From Auanema rhodensis (taxonomy: Eukaryota; Nematoda; Chromadorea; Rhabditida; Rhabditidae), in the NCBI GenBank assembly GCA_964057225.1, contig OZ059899.1, positions 1,240,001-1,304,000 on the forward strand: 64,000 bases of DNA, in the 5' to 3' direction. This document shows positions 24,573 through 40,200 of the stretch, one piece after another. Position numbers and translations under genes: made by a program. Numbering within the stretch: position 1 is the first letter of the stretch; each line of letters opens with the position of its first letter. Below the pieces are notes generated by a model. That model saw nothing but the letters and a program-made list of their open reading frames with translations, did no database searches and had not been told where the DNA came from.

Positions 24573-27029
24573 GATGCATTAGTGTATGTTGAGTTTCCAT
24601 GTACACTCAACATTGCTTCCAAAAACATTTTGACAAAAATTTTTTCGAAAAATTTCAAAATAATTTAGCAAAAAGTAGATGTTTTTAAATTCCTTTTTTT
24701 AAGGCAAAGACGATGGACAATGTTATTCAACGAAAAAATTAATTCTTCAAGGTGAAAATCGAGGATATAAGTGTGAACTTATATCAGTTGATATCTCGGT
24801 GCATTTTTAAGCTAGCGCAAATCTGATAACACAGATCGACGCAGCTTAAAAATCCGCATCGAATGCACTATACTACATCAAGAAACGCTTGATACAAAAA
24901 TTAGTTATGATCGTTTGAAAAATGATGCATTAGTGTATGTTGAGTTTCCATGTACACTCAACATTGCTTCCAAAAACATTTTGACAAAAATTTTTTCGAA
25001 AAATTTCAAAATAATTTAGCAAAAAGTAGATGTTTTTAGATTCCATTTTTCAAGGCAAAGACGATAGACAATGTTATTCAACGAAAAAATTAAATCTTCA
25101 GGGTGAAAATCGAGGATATAAGTGTGAACTTATATCAGTTGATATCTCGGTGCATTTTTAAGCTAGCGCAAATCTGATAACACAGATCGACGCAGCTTAA
25201 AAATCCGCATCGAATGCACTATACTACATCAAGAAACGCTTGATACAAAAATTAGTTATGATCGTTTGAAAAATGATGCATTAGTGTATGTTGAGTTTCC
25301 ATGTACACTCAACATTGCTTCCAAAAACATTTTGACAAAAATTTTTTCGAAAAATTTCAAAATAATTTAGCAAAAAGTAGATGTTTTTAAATTCCTTTTT
25401 TTAAGGCAAAGACGATGGACAATGTTATTCAACGAAAAAATTAATTCTTCAGGGTGAAAATCGAGGATATAAGTGTGAACTTATATCAGTTGATATCTCG
25501 GTGCATTTTTAAGCTAGCGCAAATCTGATAACACAGATCGACGCAGCTTAAAAATCCGCATCGAATGCACTATACTACATCAAGAAACGCTTGATACAAA
25601 AATTAGTTATGATCGTTTGAAAAATGATGCATTAGTGTATGTTGAGTTTCCATGTACACTCAACATTGCTTCCAAAAACATTTTGACAAAAATTTTTTCG
25701 AAAAATTTCAAAATAATTTAGCAAAAAGTAGATGTTTTTAGATTTCATTTTTCAAGGCAAAGACGATAGACAATGTTATTCAACGAAAAAATTAAATCTT
25801 CAGGGTGAAAATCGAGGATATAAGTGTGAACTTATATCAGTTGATATCTCGGTGCATTTTTAAGCTAGCGCAAATCTGATAACACAGATCGACGCAGCTT
25901 AAAAATCCGCATCGAATGCACTATACTACATCGAGAAACGCTTGATACAAAAATTAGTTATGATCGTTTGAAAAATGATGCATTAGTGTATGTTGAGTTT
26001 CCATGTACACTCAACATTGCTTCCAAAAACATTTTGACAAAAATTTTTTCGAAAAATTTCAAAATAATTTAGCAAAAAGTAGATGTTTTTAGATTCCATT
26101 TTTCAAGGCAAAGACGATAGACAATGTTATTCAACGAAAAAATTAAATCTTCAGGGTGAAAATCGAGGATATAAGTGTGAACTTATATCAGTTGATATCT
26201 CGGTGCATTTTTAAGCTAGCGCAAATCTGATAACACAGATCGACGCAGCTTAAAAATCCGCATCGAATGCACTATACTACATCAAGAAACGCTTGATACA
26301 AAAATTAGTTATGATCGTTTGAAAAATGATGCATTAGTGTATGTTGAGTTTCCATGTACACTCAACATTGCTTCCAAAAACATTTTGACAAAAATTTTTT
26401 CGAAAAATTTCAAAATAATTTAGCAAAAAGTAGATGTTTTTAAATTCCTTTTTTTAAGGCAAAGACGATGGACAATGTTATTCAACGAAAAAATTAATTC
26501 TTCAGGGTGAAAATCGAGGATATAAGTGTGAACTTATATCAGTTGATATCTCGGTGCATTTTTAAGCTAGCGCAAATCTGATAACACAGATCGACGCAGC
26601 TTAAAAATCCGCATCGAATGCACTATACTACATCAAGAAACGCTTGATACAAAAATTAGTTATGATCGTTTGAAAAATGATGCATTAGTGTATGTTGAGT
26701 TTCCATGTACACTCAACATTGCTTCCAAAAACATTTTGACAAAAATTTTTTCGAAAAATTTCAAAATAATTTAGCAAAAAGTAGATGTTTTTAGATTCCA
26801 TTTTCCAAGGCAAAGACGATAGACAATGTTATTCAACGAAAAAATTAAATCTTCAGGGTGAAAATCGAGGATATAAGTGTGAACTTATATCAGTTGATAT
26901 CTCGGTGCATTTTTAAGCTAGCGCAAATCTGATAACACAGATCGACGCAGCTTAAAAATCCGCATCGAATGCACTATACTACATCGAGAAACGCTTGATA
27001 CAAAAATTAGTTATGATCGTTTGAAAAAT
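24573..27029 (+). repeat. 7-unit B-C block, copy 1
   Basis: Order B C B C C B C. The first unit is marked by cttcaaggtg, otherwise rare, and the C units by taaatc. The order and both markers return at 30891, exactly 18 units away. The copies differ in several stem variants and in single changes such as ttttccaagg in the last unit. Confidence 0.75.
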
Positions 27030-28433
27030 GATGCATTAGTGTATGTTGAGTTTCCATGTACACTCAACATTGCTTCCAAAAACATTTTGACAAAAATTTT
27101 TTCGAAAAATTTCAAAATAATTCAGCAAAAAGTAGATGTTTATAGATTCCTTTTTTCAAGGCAAAGACGATGGACAATGTTATTCAACGAAAAAATTAAT
27201 TCTTCAGGGTGAAAATCGAGGATATAAGTGTGAACTTATATCAGTTGATATCTCGGTGCATTTTTAAGCTAGCGCAAATCTGATAACACAGATCGACGCA
27301 GCTTAAAAATCCGCATCGAATGCACTATACTACATCAAGAAACGCTTGATACAAAAATTAGTTATGATCGTTTGAAAAATGATGCATTAGTGTATGTTGA
27401 GTTTCCATGTACACTCAACATTGCTTCCAAAAACATTTTGACAAAAATTTTTTCGAAAAATTTCAAAATAATTCAGCAAAAAGTAGATGTTTATAGATTC
27501 CTTTTTTCAAGGCAAAGACGATGGACAATGTTATTCAACGAAAAAATTAATTCTTCAGGGTGAAAATCGAGGATATAAGTGTGAACTTATATCAGTTGAT
27601 ATCTCGGTGCATTTTTAAGCTAGCGCAAATCTGATAACACAGATCGACGCAGCTTAAAAATCCGCATCGAATGCACTATACTACATCGAGAAACGCTTGA
27701 TACAAAAATTAGTTATGATCGTTTGAAAAATGATGCATTAGTGTATGTTGAGTTTCCATGTACACTCAACATTGCTTCCAAAAACATTTTGACAAAAAGT
27801 TTTTCGAAAAATTTCAAAATAATTTAGCAAAAAGTAGATGTTTTTAGATTCCATTTTTCAAGGCAAAGACGATAGACAATGTTATTCAACGAAAAAATTA
27901 ATTCTTCAGGGTGAAAATCGAGGATATAAGTGTGAACTTATATCAGTTGATATCTCGGTGCATTTTTAAGCTAGCGCAAATCTGATAACACAGATCGACG
28001 CAGCTTAAAAATCCGCATCGAATGCACTATACTACATCAAAAAACGCTTGATACAAAAATTAGTTATGATCGTTTGAAAAATGATGCATTAGTGTATGTT
28101 GAGTTTCCATGTACACTCAACATTGCTTCCAAAAACATTTTGACAAAAATTTTTTCGAAAAATTTCAAAATAATTTAGCAAAAAGTAGATGTTTTTAGAT
28201 TCCATTTTTCAAGGCAAAGACGATAGACAATGTTATTCAACGAAAAAATTAAATCTTCAGGGTGAAAATCGAGGATATAAGTGTGAACTTATATCAGTTG
28301 ATATCTCGGTGCATTTTTAAGCTAGCGCAAATCTGATAACACAGATCGACGCAGCTTAAAAATCCGCATCGAATGCACTATACTACATTGAGAAACGCTT
28401 AATACAAAAATTAGTTATGATCGTTTGAAAAAT

Positions 28434-29837
28434 GATGCATTAGTGTATGTTGAGTTTCCATGTACACTCAACATTGCTTCCAAAAACATTTTGACAAAAA
28501 TTTTTTCGAAAAATTTCAAAATAATTCAGCAAAAAGTAGATGTTTATAGATTCCTTTTTTCAAGGCAAAGACGATGGACAATGTTATTCAACGAAAAAAT
28601 TAATTCTTCAGGGTGAAAATCGAGGATATAAGTGTGAACTTATATCAGTTGATATCTCGGTGCATTTTTAAGCTAGCGCAAATCTGATAACACAGATCGA
28701 CGCAGCTTAAAAATCCGCATCGAATGCACTATACTACATCGAGAAACGCTTGATACGAAAATTAGTTATGATCGTTTGAAAAATGATGCATTAGTGTATG
28801 TTGAGTTTCCATGTACACTCAACATTGCTTCCAAAAACATTTTGACAAAAATTTTTTCGAAAAATTTCAAAATAATTTAGCAAAAAGTAGATGTTTTTAG
28901 ATTCCGTTTTTCAAGGCAAAGACGATGGACAATGTTATTCAACGAAAAAAATAATTCTTCAGGGTGAAAATCGAGGATATAAGTGTGAACTTATATCAGT
29001 TGATATCTCGGTGCATTTTTAAGCTAGCGCAAATCTGATAACACAGATCGACGCAGCTTAAAAATCCGCATCGAATGCACTATACTACATCAAGAAACGC
29101 TTGATACAAAAATTAGTTATGATCGTTTGAAAAATGATGCATTAGTGTATGTTGAGTTTCCATGTACACTCAACATTGCTTCCAAAAACATTTTGACAAA
29201 AATTTTTTCGAAAAATTTCAAAATAATTTAGCAAAAAGTAGATGTTTTTAGATTCCATTTTTCAAGGCAAAGACGATAGACAATGTTATTCAACGAAAAA
29301 ATTAATTCTTCAGGGTGAAAATCGAGGATATAAGTGTGAACTTATATCAGTTGATATCTCGGTGCATTTTTAAGCTAGCGCAAATCTGATAACACAGATC
29401 GACGCAGCTTAAAAATCCGCATCGAATGCACTATACTACATCAAGAAACGCTTGATACAAAAATTAGTTATGATCGTTTGAAAAATGATGCATTAGTGTA
29501 TGTTGAGTTTCCATGTACACTCAACATTGCTTCCAAAAACATTTTGACAAAAATTTTTTCGAAAAATTTCAAAATAATTTAGCAAAAAGTAGATGTTTTT
29601 AGATTCCATTTTTCAAGGCAAAGACGATAGACAATGTTATTCAACGAAAAAATTAAATCTTCAGGGTGAAAATCGAGGATATAAGTGTGAACTTATATCA
29701 GTTGATATCTCGGTGCATTTTTAAGCTAGCGCAAATCTGATAACACAGATCGACGCAGCTTAAAAATCCGCATCGAATGCACTATACTACATTGAGAAAC
29801 GCTTAATACAAAAATTAGTTATGATCGTTTGAAAAAT
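28434..29837 (+). repeat. 4-unit repeat A, D-like, C, C(taaatc)
   Basis: Four units, the second with G122/G143 but A98 and aaaaaataattc, a combination found only here and at 30189. The first three unit types follow again at 29838-30890 before the array switches to the B-C block, so the second copy is truncated at an exchange point. Confidence 0.75.
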
Positions 29838-30890
29838 GATGCATTAGTGTATGTTGAGTTTCCATGTACACTCAACATTGCTTCCAAAAACATTTTGACA
29901 AAAATTTTTTCGAAAAATTTCAAAATAATTCAGCAAAAAGTAGATGTTTATAGATTCCTTTTTTCAAGGCAAAGACGATGGACAATGTTATTCAACGAAA
30001 AAATTAATTCTTCAGGGTGAAAATCGAGGATATAAGTGTGAACTTATATCAGTTGATATCTCGGTGCATTTTTAAGCTAGCGCAAATCTGATAACACAGA
30101 TCGACGCAGCTTAAAAATCCGCATCGAATGCACTATACTACATCGAGAAACGCTTGATACAAAAATTAGTTATGATCGTTTGAAAAATGATGCATTAGTG
30201 TATGTTGAGTTTCCATGTACACTCAACATTGCTTCCAAAAACATTTTGACAAAAATTTTTTCGAAAAATTTCAAAATAATTTAGCAAAAAGTAGATGTTT
30301 TTAGATTCCGTTTTTCAAGGCAAAGACGATGGACAATGTTATTCAACGAAAAAAATAATTCTTCAGGGTGAAAATCGAGGATATAAGTGTGAACTTATAT
30401 CAGTTGATATCTCGGTGCATTTTTAAGCTAGCGCAAATCTGATAACACAGATCGACGCAGCTTAAAAATCCGCATCGAATGCACTATACTACATCAAGAA
30501 ACGCTTGATACAAAAATTAGTTATGATCGTTTGAAAAATGATGCATTAGTGTATGTTGAGTTTCCATGTACACTCAACATTGCTTCCAAAAACATTTTGA
30601 CAAAAATTTTTTCGAAAAATTTCAAAATAATTTAGCAAAAAGTAGATGTTTTTAGATTCCATTTTTCAAGGCAAAGACGATAGACAATGTTATTCAACGA
30701 AAAAATTAATTCTTCAGGGTGAAAATCGAGGATATAAGTGTGAACTTATATCAGTTGATATCTCGGTGCATTTTTAAGCTAGCGCAAATCTGATAACACA
30801 GATCGACGCAGCTTAAAAATCCGCATCGAATGCACTATACTACATCAAGAAACGCTTGATACAAAAATTAGTTATGATCGTTTGAAAAAT

Positions 30891-33347
30891 GATGCATTAG
30901 TGTATGTTGAGTTTCCATGTACACTCAACATTGCTTCCAAAAACATTTTGACAAAAATTTTTTCGAAAAATTTCAAAATAATTTAGCAAAAAGTAGATGT
31001 TTTTAAATTCCTTTTTTTAAGGCAAAGACGATGGACAATGTTATTCAACGAAAAAATTAATTCTTCAAGGTGAAAATCGAGGATATAAGTGTGAACTTAT
31101 ATCAGTTGATATCTCGGTGCATTTTTAAGCTAGCGCAAATCTGATAACACAGATCGACGCAGCTTAAAAATCCGCATCGAATGCACTATACTACATCAAG
31201 AAACGCTTGATACAAAAATTAGTTATGATCGTTTGAAAAATGATGCATTAGTGTATGTTGAGTTTCCATGTACACTCAACATTGCTTCCAAAAACATTTT
31301 GACAAAAATTTTTTCGAAAAATTTCAAAATAATTTAGCAAAAAGTAGATGTTTTTAGATTCCATTTTTCAAGGCAAAGACGATAGACAATGTTATTCAAC
31401 GAAAAAATTAAATCTTCAGGGTGAAAATCGAGGATATAAGTGTGAACTTATATCAGTTGATATCTCGGTGCATTTTTAAGCTAGCGCAAATCTGATAACA
31501 CAGATCGACGCAGCTTAAAAATCCGCATCGAATGCACTATACTACATCAAGAAACGCTTGATACAAAAATTAGTTATGATCGTTTGAAAAATGATGCATT
31601 AGTGTATGTTGAGTTTCCATGTACACTCAACATTGCTTCCAAAAACATTTTGACAAAAATTTTTTCGAAAAATTTCAAAATAATTTAGCAAAAAGTAGAT
31701 GTTTTTAAATTCCTTTTTTTAAGGCAAAGACGATGGACAATGTTATTCAACGAAAAAATTAATTCTTCAGGGTGAAAATCGAGGATATAAGTGTGAACTT
31801 ATATCAGTTGATATCTCGGTGCATTTTTAAGCTAGCGCAAATCTGATAACACAGATCGACGCAGCTTAAAAATCCGCATCGAATGCACTATACTACATCA
31901 AGAAACGCTTGATACAAAAATTAGTTATGATCGTTTGAAAAATGATGCATTAGTGTATGTTGAGTTTCCATGTACACTCAACATTGCTTCCAAAAACATT
32001 TTGACAAAAATTTTTTCGAAAAATTTCAAAATAATTTAGCAAAAAGTAGATGTTTTTAGATTCCATTTTTCAAGGCAAAGACGATAGACAATGTTATTCA
32101 ACGAAAAAATTAAATCTTCAGGGTGAAAATCGAGGATATAAGTGTGAACTTATATCAGTTGATATCTCGGTGCATTTTTAAGCTAGCGCAAATCTGATAA
32201 CACAGATCGACGCAGCTTAAAAATCCGCATCGAATGCACTATACTACATCAAGAAACGCTTGATACAAAAATTAGTTATGATCGTTTGAAAAATGATGCA
32301 TTAGTGTATGTTGAGTTTCCATGTACACTCAACATTGCTTCCAAAAACATTTTGACAAAAATTTTTTCGAAAAATTTCAAAATAATTTAGCAAAAAGTAG
32401 ATGTTTTTAGATTCCATTTTTCAAGGCAAAGACGATAGACAATGTTATTCAACGAAAAAATTAAATCTTCAGGGTGAAAATCGAGGATATAAGTGTGAAC
32501 TTATATCAGTTGATATCTCGGTGCATTTTTAAGCTAGCGCAAATCTGATAACACAGATCGACGCAGCTTAAAAATCCGCATCGAATGCACTATACTACAT
32601 CAAGAAACGCTTGATACAAAAATTAGTTATGATCGTTTGAAAAATGATGCATTAGTGTATGTTGAGTTTCCATGTACACTCAACATTGCTTCCAAAAACA
32701 TTTTGACAAAAATTTTTTCGAAAAATTTCAAAATAATTTAGCAAAAAGTAGATGTTTTTAAATTCCTTTTTTTAAGGCAAAGACGATGGACAATGTTATT
32801 CAACGAAAAAATTAATTCTTCAGGGTGAAAATCGAGGATATAAGTGTGAACTTATATCAGTTGATATCTCGGTGCATTTTTAAGCTAGCGCAAATCTGAT
32901 AACACAGATCGACGCAGCTTAAAAATCCGCATCGAATGCACTATACTACATCAAGAAACGCTTGATACAAAAATTAGTTATGATCGTTTGAAAAATGATG
33001 CATTAGTGTATGTTGAGTTTCCATGTACACTCAACATTGCTTCCAAAAACATTTTGACAAAAATTTTTTCGAAAAATTTCAAAATAATTTAGCAAAAAGT
33101 AGATGTTTTTAGATTCCATTTTTCAAGGCAAAGACGATAGACAATGTTATTCAACGAAAAAATTAAATCTTCAGGGTGAAAATCGAGGATATAAGTGTGA
33201 ACTTATATCAGTTGATATCTCGGTGCATTTTTAAGCTAGCGCAAATCTGATAACACAGATCGACGCAGCTTAAAAATCCGCATCGAATGCACTATACTAC
33301 ATCAAGAAACGCTTGATACAAAAATTAGTTATGATCGTTTGAAAAAT
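30891..33347 (+). repeat. 7-unit B-C block, copy 2
   Basis: Second copy of 24573-27029, displaced by 6318 bp and starting with the same cttcaaggtg unit. All seven units end in ATCAAG/CTTGAT. Confidence 0.75.
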
Positions 33348-34049
33348 GATGCATTAGTGTATGTTGAGTTTCCATGTACACTCAACATTGCTTCCAAAAA
33401 CATTTTGACAAAAATTTTTTCGAAAAATTTCAAAATAATTTAGCAAAAAGTAGATGTTTTTAAATTCCTTTTTTTAAGGCAAAGACGATGGACAATGTTA
33501 TTCAACGAAAAAATTAATTCTTCAGGGTGAAAATCGAGGATATAAGTGTGAACTTATATCAGTTGATATCTCGGTGCATTTTTAAGCTAGCGCAAATCTG
33601 ATAACACAGATCGACGCAGCTTAAAAATCCGCATCGAATGCACTATACTACATCAAAAAACGCTTGATACAAAAATTAGTTATGATCGTTTGAAAAATGA
33701 TGCATTAGTGTATGTTGAGTTTCCATGTACACTCAACATTGCTTCCAAAAACATTTTGACAAAAATTTTTTCGAAAAATTTCAAAATAATTTAGCAAAAA
33801 GTAGATGTTTTTAGATTCCATTTTTCAAGGCAAAGACGATAGACAATGTTATTCAACGAAAAAATTAATTCTTCAGGGTGAAAATCGAGGATATAAGTGT
33901 GAACTTATATCAGTTGATATCTCGGTGCATTTTTAAGCTAGCGCAAATCTGATAACACAGATCGACGCAGCTTAAAAATCCGCATCGAATGCACTATACT
34001 ACATTGAGAAACGCTTAATACACAAATTAGTTATGATCGTTTGAAAAAT

Positions 34050-37000
34050 GATGCATTAGTGTATGTTGAGTTTCCATGTACACTCAACATTGCTTCCAAA
34101 AACATTTTGACAAAAATTTTTTCGAAAAATTTCAAAATAATTTAGCAAAAAGTAGATGTTTTTAGATTCCTTTTCTTAAGGCAAAGACGATGGACAATGT
34201 TATTCAACGAAAAAATTAATTCTTCAGGGTGAAAATCGAGGATATAGGTGTGAACTTATATCAGTTGATATCTCGGTGCATTTTTAAGCTAGCGCAAATC
34301 TGATAACACAGATCGACGCAGCTTAAAAATCCGCATCGAATGCACTATACTACATCGAGAAACGCTTGATACAAAAATTAGTTATGATCGTTTGAAAAAT
34401 GATGCATTAGTGTATGTTGAGTTTCCATGTACACACAACATTGCTTCCAAAAACATTTTGACAAAAATTTTTTCGAAAAATTTCAAAATAATTTAGCAAA
34501 AAGTAGATGTTTTTAGATTCCTTTTCTTAAGGCAAAGACGATGGACAATGTTATTCAACGAAAAAATTAATTCTTCAGGGTGAAACTCGAGGATATAAGT
34601 GTGAACTTATATCAGTTGATATCTCGGTGCATTTTTAAGCTAGCGCAAATCTGATAACACAGATCGACGCAGCTTAAAAATCCGCATCGAATGCACTATA
34701 CTACATCAAGAAACGCTTGATACAAAAATTAGTTATGATCGTTTGAAAAATGATGCATTAGTGTATGTTGAGTTTCCATGTACACTCAACATTGCTTCCA
34801 AAAACATTTTGACAAAAATTTTTTCGAAAAATTTCAAAATAATTTAGCAAAAAGTAGATGTTTTTAAATTCCTTTTTTTAAGGCAAAGACGATGGACAAT
34901 GTTATTCAACGAAAAAATTAATTCTTCAGGGTGAAAATCGAGGATATAAGTGTGAACTTATATCAGTTGATATCTCGGTGCATTTTTAAGCTAGCGCAAA
35001 TATGATAACACAGATCGACGCAGCTTAAAAATCCGCATCGAATGCACTATACTACATTGAGAAACGCTTGATACAAAAATTAGTTATGATCGTTTGAAAA
35101 ATGATGCATTAGTGTATGTTGAGTTTCCATGTACACACAACATTGCTTCCAAAAACATTTTGACAAAAATTTTTTCGAAAAATTTCAAAATAATTTAGCA
35201 AAAAGTAGATGTTTTTAGATTCCTTTTCTTAAGGCAAAGACGATGGACAATGTTATTCAACGAAAAAATTAATTCTTCAGGGTGAAAATCGAGGATATAG
35301 GTGTGAACTTATATCAGTTGATATCTCGGTGCATTTTTAAGCTAGCGCAAATCTGATAACACAGATCGACGCAGCTTAAAAATCCGCATCGAATGCACTA
35401 TACTACATTGAAAAACGCTCAATACACAAATTAGTTATGATCGTTTGAAAAATGATGCATTAGTGTATGTTGAGTTTCCATGTACACTCAACATTGCTTC
35501 CAAAAACATTTTGACAAAAATTTTTTCGAAAAATTTCAAAATAATTTAGCAAAAAGTAAATGTTTTTAGATTCCATTTTTCAAGGCAAAGACGATAGACA
35601 ATGTTATTCAACGAAAAAAGTAATTCTTCAGGGTGAAAATCGAGGATATAAGTGTGAACTTATATCAGTTGATATCTCGGTGCATTTTTAAGCTAGCGCA
35701 AATCTGATAACACAGATCGACGCAGCTTAAAAATCCGCATCGAATGCACTATACTACATTGAGAAACGCTTAATACAAAAATTAGTTATGATCGTTTGAA
35801 AAATGATGCATTAGTGTATGTTGAGTTTCCATGTACACTTAACATTGCTTCCAAAAACATTTTGACAAAAATTTTTTCGAAAAATTTCAAAATAATTTAG
35901 CAAAAAGTAGATGTTTTTAGATTCCATTTTTCAAGGCAAAGACGATAGACAATGTTATTCAACGAAAAAATTAATTCTTCAGGGTGAAAATCGAGGATAT
36001 AAGTGTGAACTTATATCAGTTGATATCTCGGTGCATTTTTAAGCTAGCGCAAATCTGATAACACAGATCGACGCAGCTTAAAAATCCGCATCGAATGCAC
36101 TATACTACATTGAGAAACGCTTAATACAAAAATTAGTTATGATCGTTTGAAAAATGATGCATTAGTGTATGTTGAGTTTCCATGTACACTTAACATTGCT
36201 TCCAAAAACATTTTGACAAAAATTTTTTCGAAAAATTTCAAAATAATTTAGCAAAAAGTAGATGTTTTTAGATTCCATTTTTCAAGGCAAAGACGATAGA
36301 CAATGTTATTCAACGAAAAAATTAATTCTTCAGGGTGAAAATCGAGGATATAAGTGTGAACTTATATCAGTTGATATCTCGGTGCATTTTTAAGCTAGCG
36401 CAAATATGATAACACAGATCGACGCAGCTTAAAAATCCGCATTGAATGCACTATACTACATTGAGAAACGCTTGATACAAAAATTAGTTATGATCGTTTG
36501 AAAAATGATGCATTAGTGTATGTTGAGTTTCCATGTACACACAACATTGCTTCCAAAAACATTTTGACAAAAATTTTTTCGAAAAATTTCAAAATAATTT
36601 AGCAAAAAGTAGATGTTTTTAGATTCCTTTTCTTAAGGCAAAGACGATGGACAATGTTATTCAACGAAAAAATTAATTCTTCAGGGTGAAAATCGAGGAT
36701 ATAGGTGTGAACTTATATCAGTTGATATCTCGGTGCATTTTTAAGCTAGCGCAAATCTGATAACACAGATCGACGCAGCTTAAAAATCCGCATCAAATGC
36801 ACTATACTACATTGAGAAACGCTCAATACACAAATTAGTTATGATCGTTTGAAAAATGATGCATTAGTGTATGTTGAGTTTCCATGTACACTCAACATTG
36901 CTTCCAAAAACATTTTGACAAAAATTTTTTCGAAAAATTTCAAAATAATTTAGCAAAAAGTAGATGTTTTTAGATTCCATTTTTCAAGGCAAAGACGATA

Positions 37001-37208
37001 GACAATGTTATTCAACGAAAAAAGTAATTCTTCAGGGTGAAAATCGAGGATATAAGTGTGAACTTATATCAGTTGATATCTCGGTGCATTTTTAAGCTAG
37101 CGCAAATCTGATAACACAGATCGACGCAGCTTAAAAATCCGCATCGAATGCACTATACTACATTGAGAAACGCTTAATACAAAAATTAGTTATGATCGTT
37201 TGAAAAAT
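34050..37208 (+). repeat. 9-unit segment, copy 1 (3159 bp)
   Basis: First appearance of the E subfamily. Nine units: E, E, B, E, C(gtaattc), C(T36), C(T36), E, C(gtaattc). The second unit carries gaaactcgagg, creating an XhoI site (34586-34591). The same nine units in the same order, with the same XhoI site, occur at 45984-49142. Confidence 0.9.
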
Positions 37209-40200
37209 GATGCATTAGTGTATGTTGAGTTTCCATGTACACTTAACATTGCTTCCAAAAACATTTTGACAAAAATTTTTTCGAAAAATTTCAAAATAAT
37301 TTAGCAAAAAGTAGATGTTTTTAGATTCCATTTTTCAAGGCAAAGACGATAGACAATGTTATTCAACGAAAAAATTAATTCTTCAGGGTGAAAATCGAGG
37401 ATATAAGTGTGAACTTATATCAGTTGATATCTCGGTGCATTTTTAAGCTAGCGCAAATCTGATAACACAGATCGACGCAGCTTAAAAATCCGCATCGAAT
37501 GCACTATACTACATTGAGAAACGCTTAATACAAAAATTAGTTATGATCGTTTGAAAAATGATGCATTAGTGTATGTTGAGTTTCCATGTACACTTAACAT
37601 TGCTTCCAAAAACATTTTGACAAAAATTTTTTCGAAAAATTTCAAAATAATTTAGCAAAAAGTAGATGTTTTTAGATTCCATTTTTCAAGGCAAAGACGA
37701 TAGACAATGTTATTCAACGAAAAAATTAATTCTTCAGGGTGAAAATCGAGGATATAAGTGTGAACTTATATCAGTTGATATCTCGGTGCATTTTTAAGCT
37801 AGCGCAAATATGATAACACAGATCGACGCAGCTTAAAAATCCGCATCGAATGCACTATACTACATTGAGAAACGCTTGATACAAAAATTAGTTATGATCG
37901 TTTGAAAAATGATGCATTAGTGTATGTTGAGTTTCCATGTACACACAACATTGCTTCCAAAAACATTTTGACAAAAATTTTTTCGAAAAATTTCAAAATA
38001 ATTTAGCAAAAAGTAGATGTTTTTAGATTCCTTTTCTTAAGGCAAAGACGATGGACAATGTTATTCAACGAAAAAATTAATTCTTCAGGGTGAAAATCGA
38101 GGATATAGGTGTGAACTTATATCAGTTGATATCTCGGTGCATTTTTAAGCTAGCGCAAATCTGATAACACAGATCGACGCAGCTTAAAAATCCGCATCAA
38201 ATGCACTATACTACATTGAGAAACGCTTAATACAAAAATTAGTTATGATCGTTTGAAAAATGATGCATTAGTGTATGTTGAGTTTCCATGTACACTTAAC
38301 ATTGCTTCCAAAAACATTTTGACAAAAATTTTTTCGAAAAATTTCAAAATAATTTAGCAAAAAGTAGATGTTTTTAGATTCCATTTTTCAAGGCAAAGAC
38401 GATAGACAATGTTATTCAACGAAAAAATTAATTCTTCAGGGTGAAAATCGAGGATATAAGTGTGAACTTATATCAGTTGATATCTCGGTGCATTTTTAAG
38501 CTAGCGCAAATCTGATAACACAGATCGACGCAGCTTAAAAATCCGCATCGAATGCACTATACTACATTGAGAAACGCTTAATACAAAAATTAGTTATGAT
38601 CGTTTGAAAAATGATGCATTAGTGTATGTTGAGTTTCCATGTACACTTAACATTGCTTCCAAAAACATTTTGACAAAAATTTTTTCGAAAAATTTCAAAA
38701 TAATTTAGCAAAAAGTAGATGTTTTTAGATTCCATTTTTCAAGGCAAAGACGATAGACAATGTTATTCAACGAAAAAATTAATTCTTCAGGGTGAAAATC
38801 GAGGATATAAGTGTGAACTTATATCAGTTGATATCTCGGTGCATTTTTAAGCTAGCGCAAATATGATAACACAGATCGACGCAGCTTAAAAATCCGCATC
38901 GAATGCACTATACTACATTGAGAAACGCTTGATACAAAAATTAGTTATGATCGTTTGAAAAATGATGCATTAGTGTATGTTGAGTTTCCATGTACACACA
39001 ACATTGCTTCCAAAAACATTTTGACAAAAATTTTTTCGAAAAATTTCAAAATAATTTAGCAAAAAGTAGATGTTTTTAGATTCCTTTTCTTAAGGCAAAG
39101 ACGATGGACAATGTTATTCAACGAAAAAATTAATTCTTCAGGGTGAAAATCGAGGATATAGGTGTGAACTTATATCAGTTGATATCTCGGTGCATTTTTA
39201 AGCTAGCGCAAATCTGATAACACAGATCGACGCAGCTTAAAAATCCGCATCAAATGCACTATACTACATTGAGAAACGCTCAATACACAAATTAGTTATG
39301 ATCGTTTGAAAAATGATGCATTAGTGTATGTTGAGTTTCCATGTACACTCAACATTGCTTCCAAAAACATTTTGACAAAACTTTTTTCGAAAAATTTCAA
39401 AATAATTTAGCAAAAAGTAGATGTTTTTAGATTCCTTTTCTTAAGGCAAAGACGATGGACAATGTTATTCAACGAAAAAATTAATTCTTCAGGGTGAAAA
39501 TCGAGGATATAGGTGTGAACTTATATCAGTTGATATCTCGGTGCATTTTTAAGCTAGCGCAAATCTGATAACACAGATCGACGCAGCTTAAAAATCCGCA
39601 TCAAATGCACTATACTACATTGAGAAACGCTCAATACACAAATTAGTTATGATCGTTTGAAAAATGATGCATTAGTGTATGTTGAGTTTCCATGTACACT
39701 CAACATTGCTTCCAAAAACATTTTGACAAAAATTTTTTCGAAAAATTTCAAAATAATTTAGCAAAAAGTAGATGTTTTTAGATTCCATTTTTCAAGGCAA
39801 AGACGATAGACAATGTTATTCAACGAAAAAAGTAATTCTTCAGGGTGAAAATCGAGGATATAAGTGTGAACTTATATCAGTTGATATCTCGGTGCATTTT
39901 TAAGCTAGCGCAAATCTGATAACACAGATCGACGCAGCTTAAAAATCCGCATCGAATGCACTATACTACATTGAGAAACGCTTAATACAAAAATTAGTTA
40001 TGATCGTTTGAAAAATGATGCATTAGTGTATGTTGAGTTTCCATGTACACTTAACATTGCTTCCAAAAACATTTTGACAAAAATTTTTTCGAAAAATTTC
40101 AAAATAATTTAGCAAAAAGTAGATGTTTTTAGATTCCATTTTTCAAGGCAAAGACGATAGACAATGTTATTCAACGAAAAAATTAATTCTTCAGGGTGAA

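Larger units (their letters stand above)
21414..34049 (+). repeat. Block 5: 36 units of A, B and C with B-C alternation
   Basis: After two irregular units (21414 with gtttattg; 21765 with several private changes: caagaag, acaaag, aggatg and cagctgaaaa), the block is A, B and C units. Most have the perfect ATCAAG/CTTGAT stem, the highest density of it in the window. C units here often carry taaatc instead of taattc. The order B C B C C B C occurs at 24573-27029 and again at 30891-33347. Confidence 0.8.
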
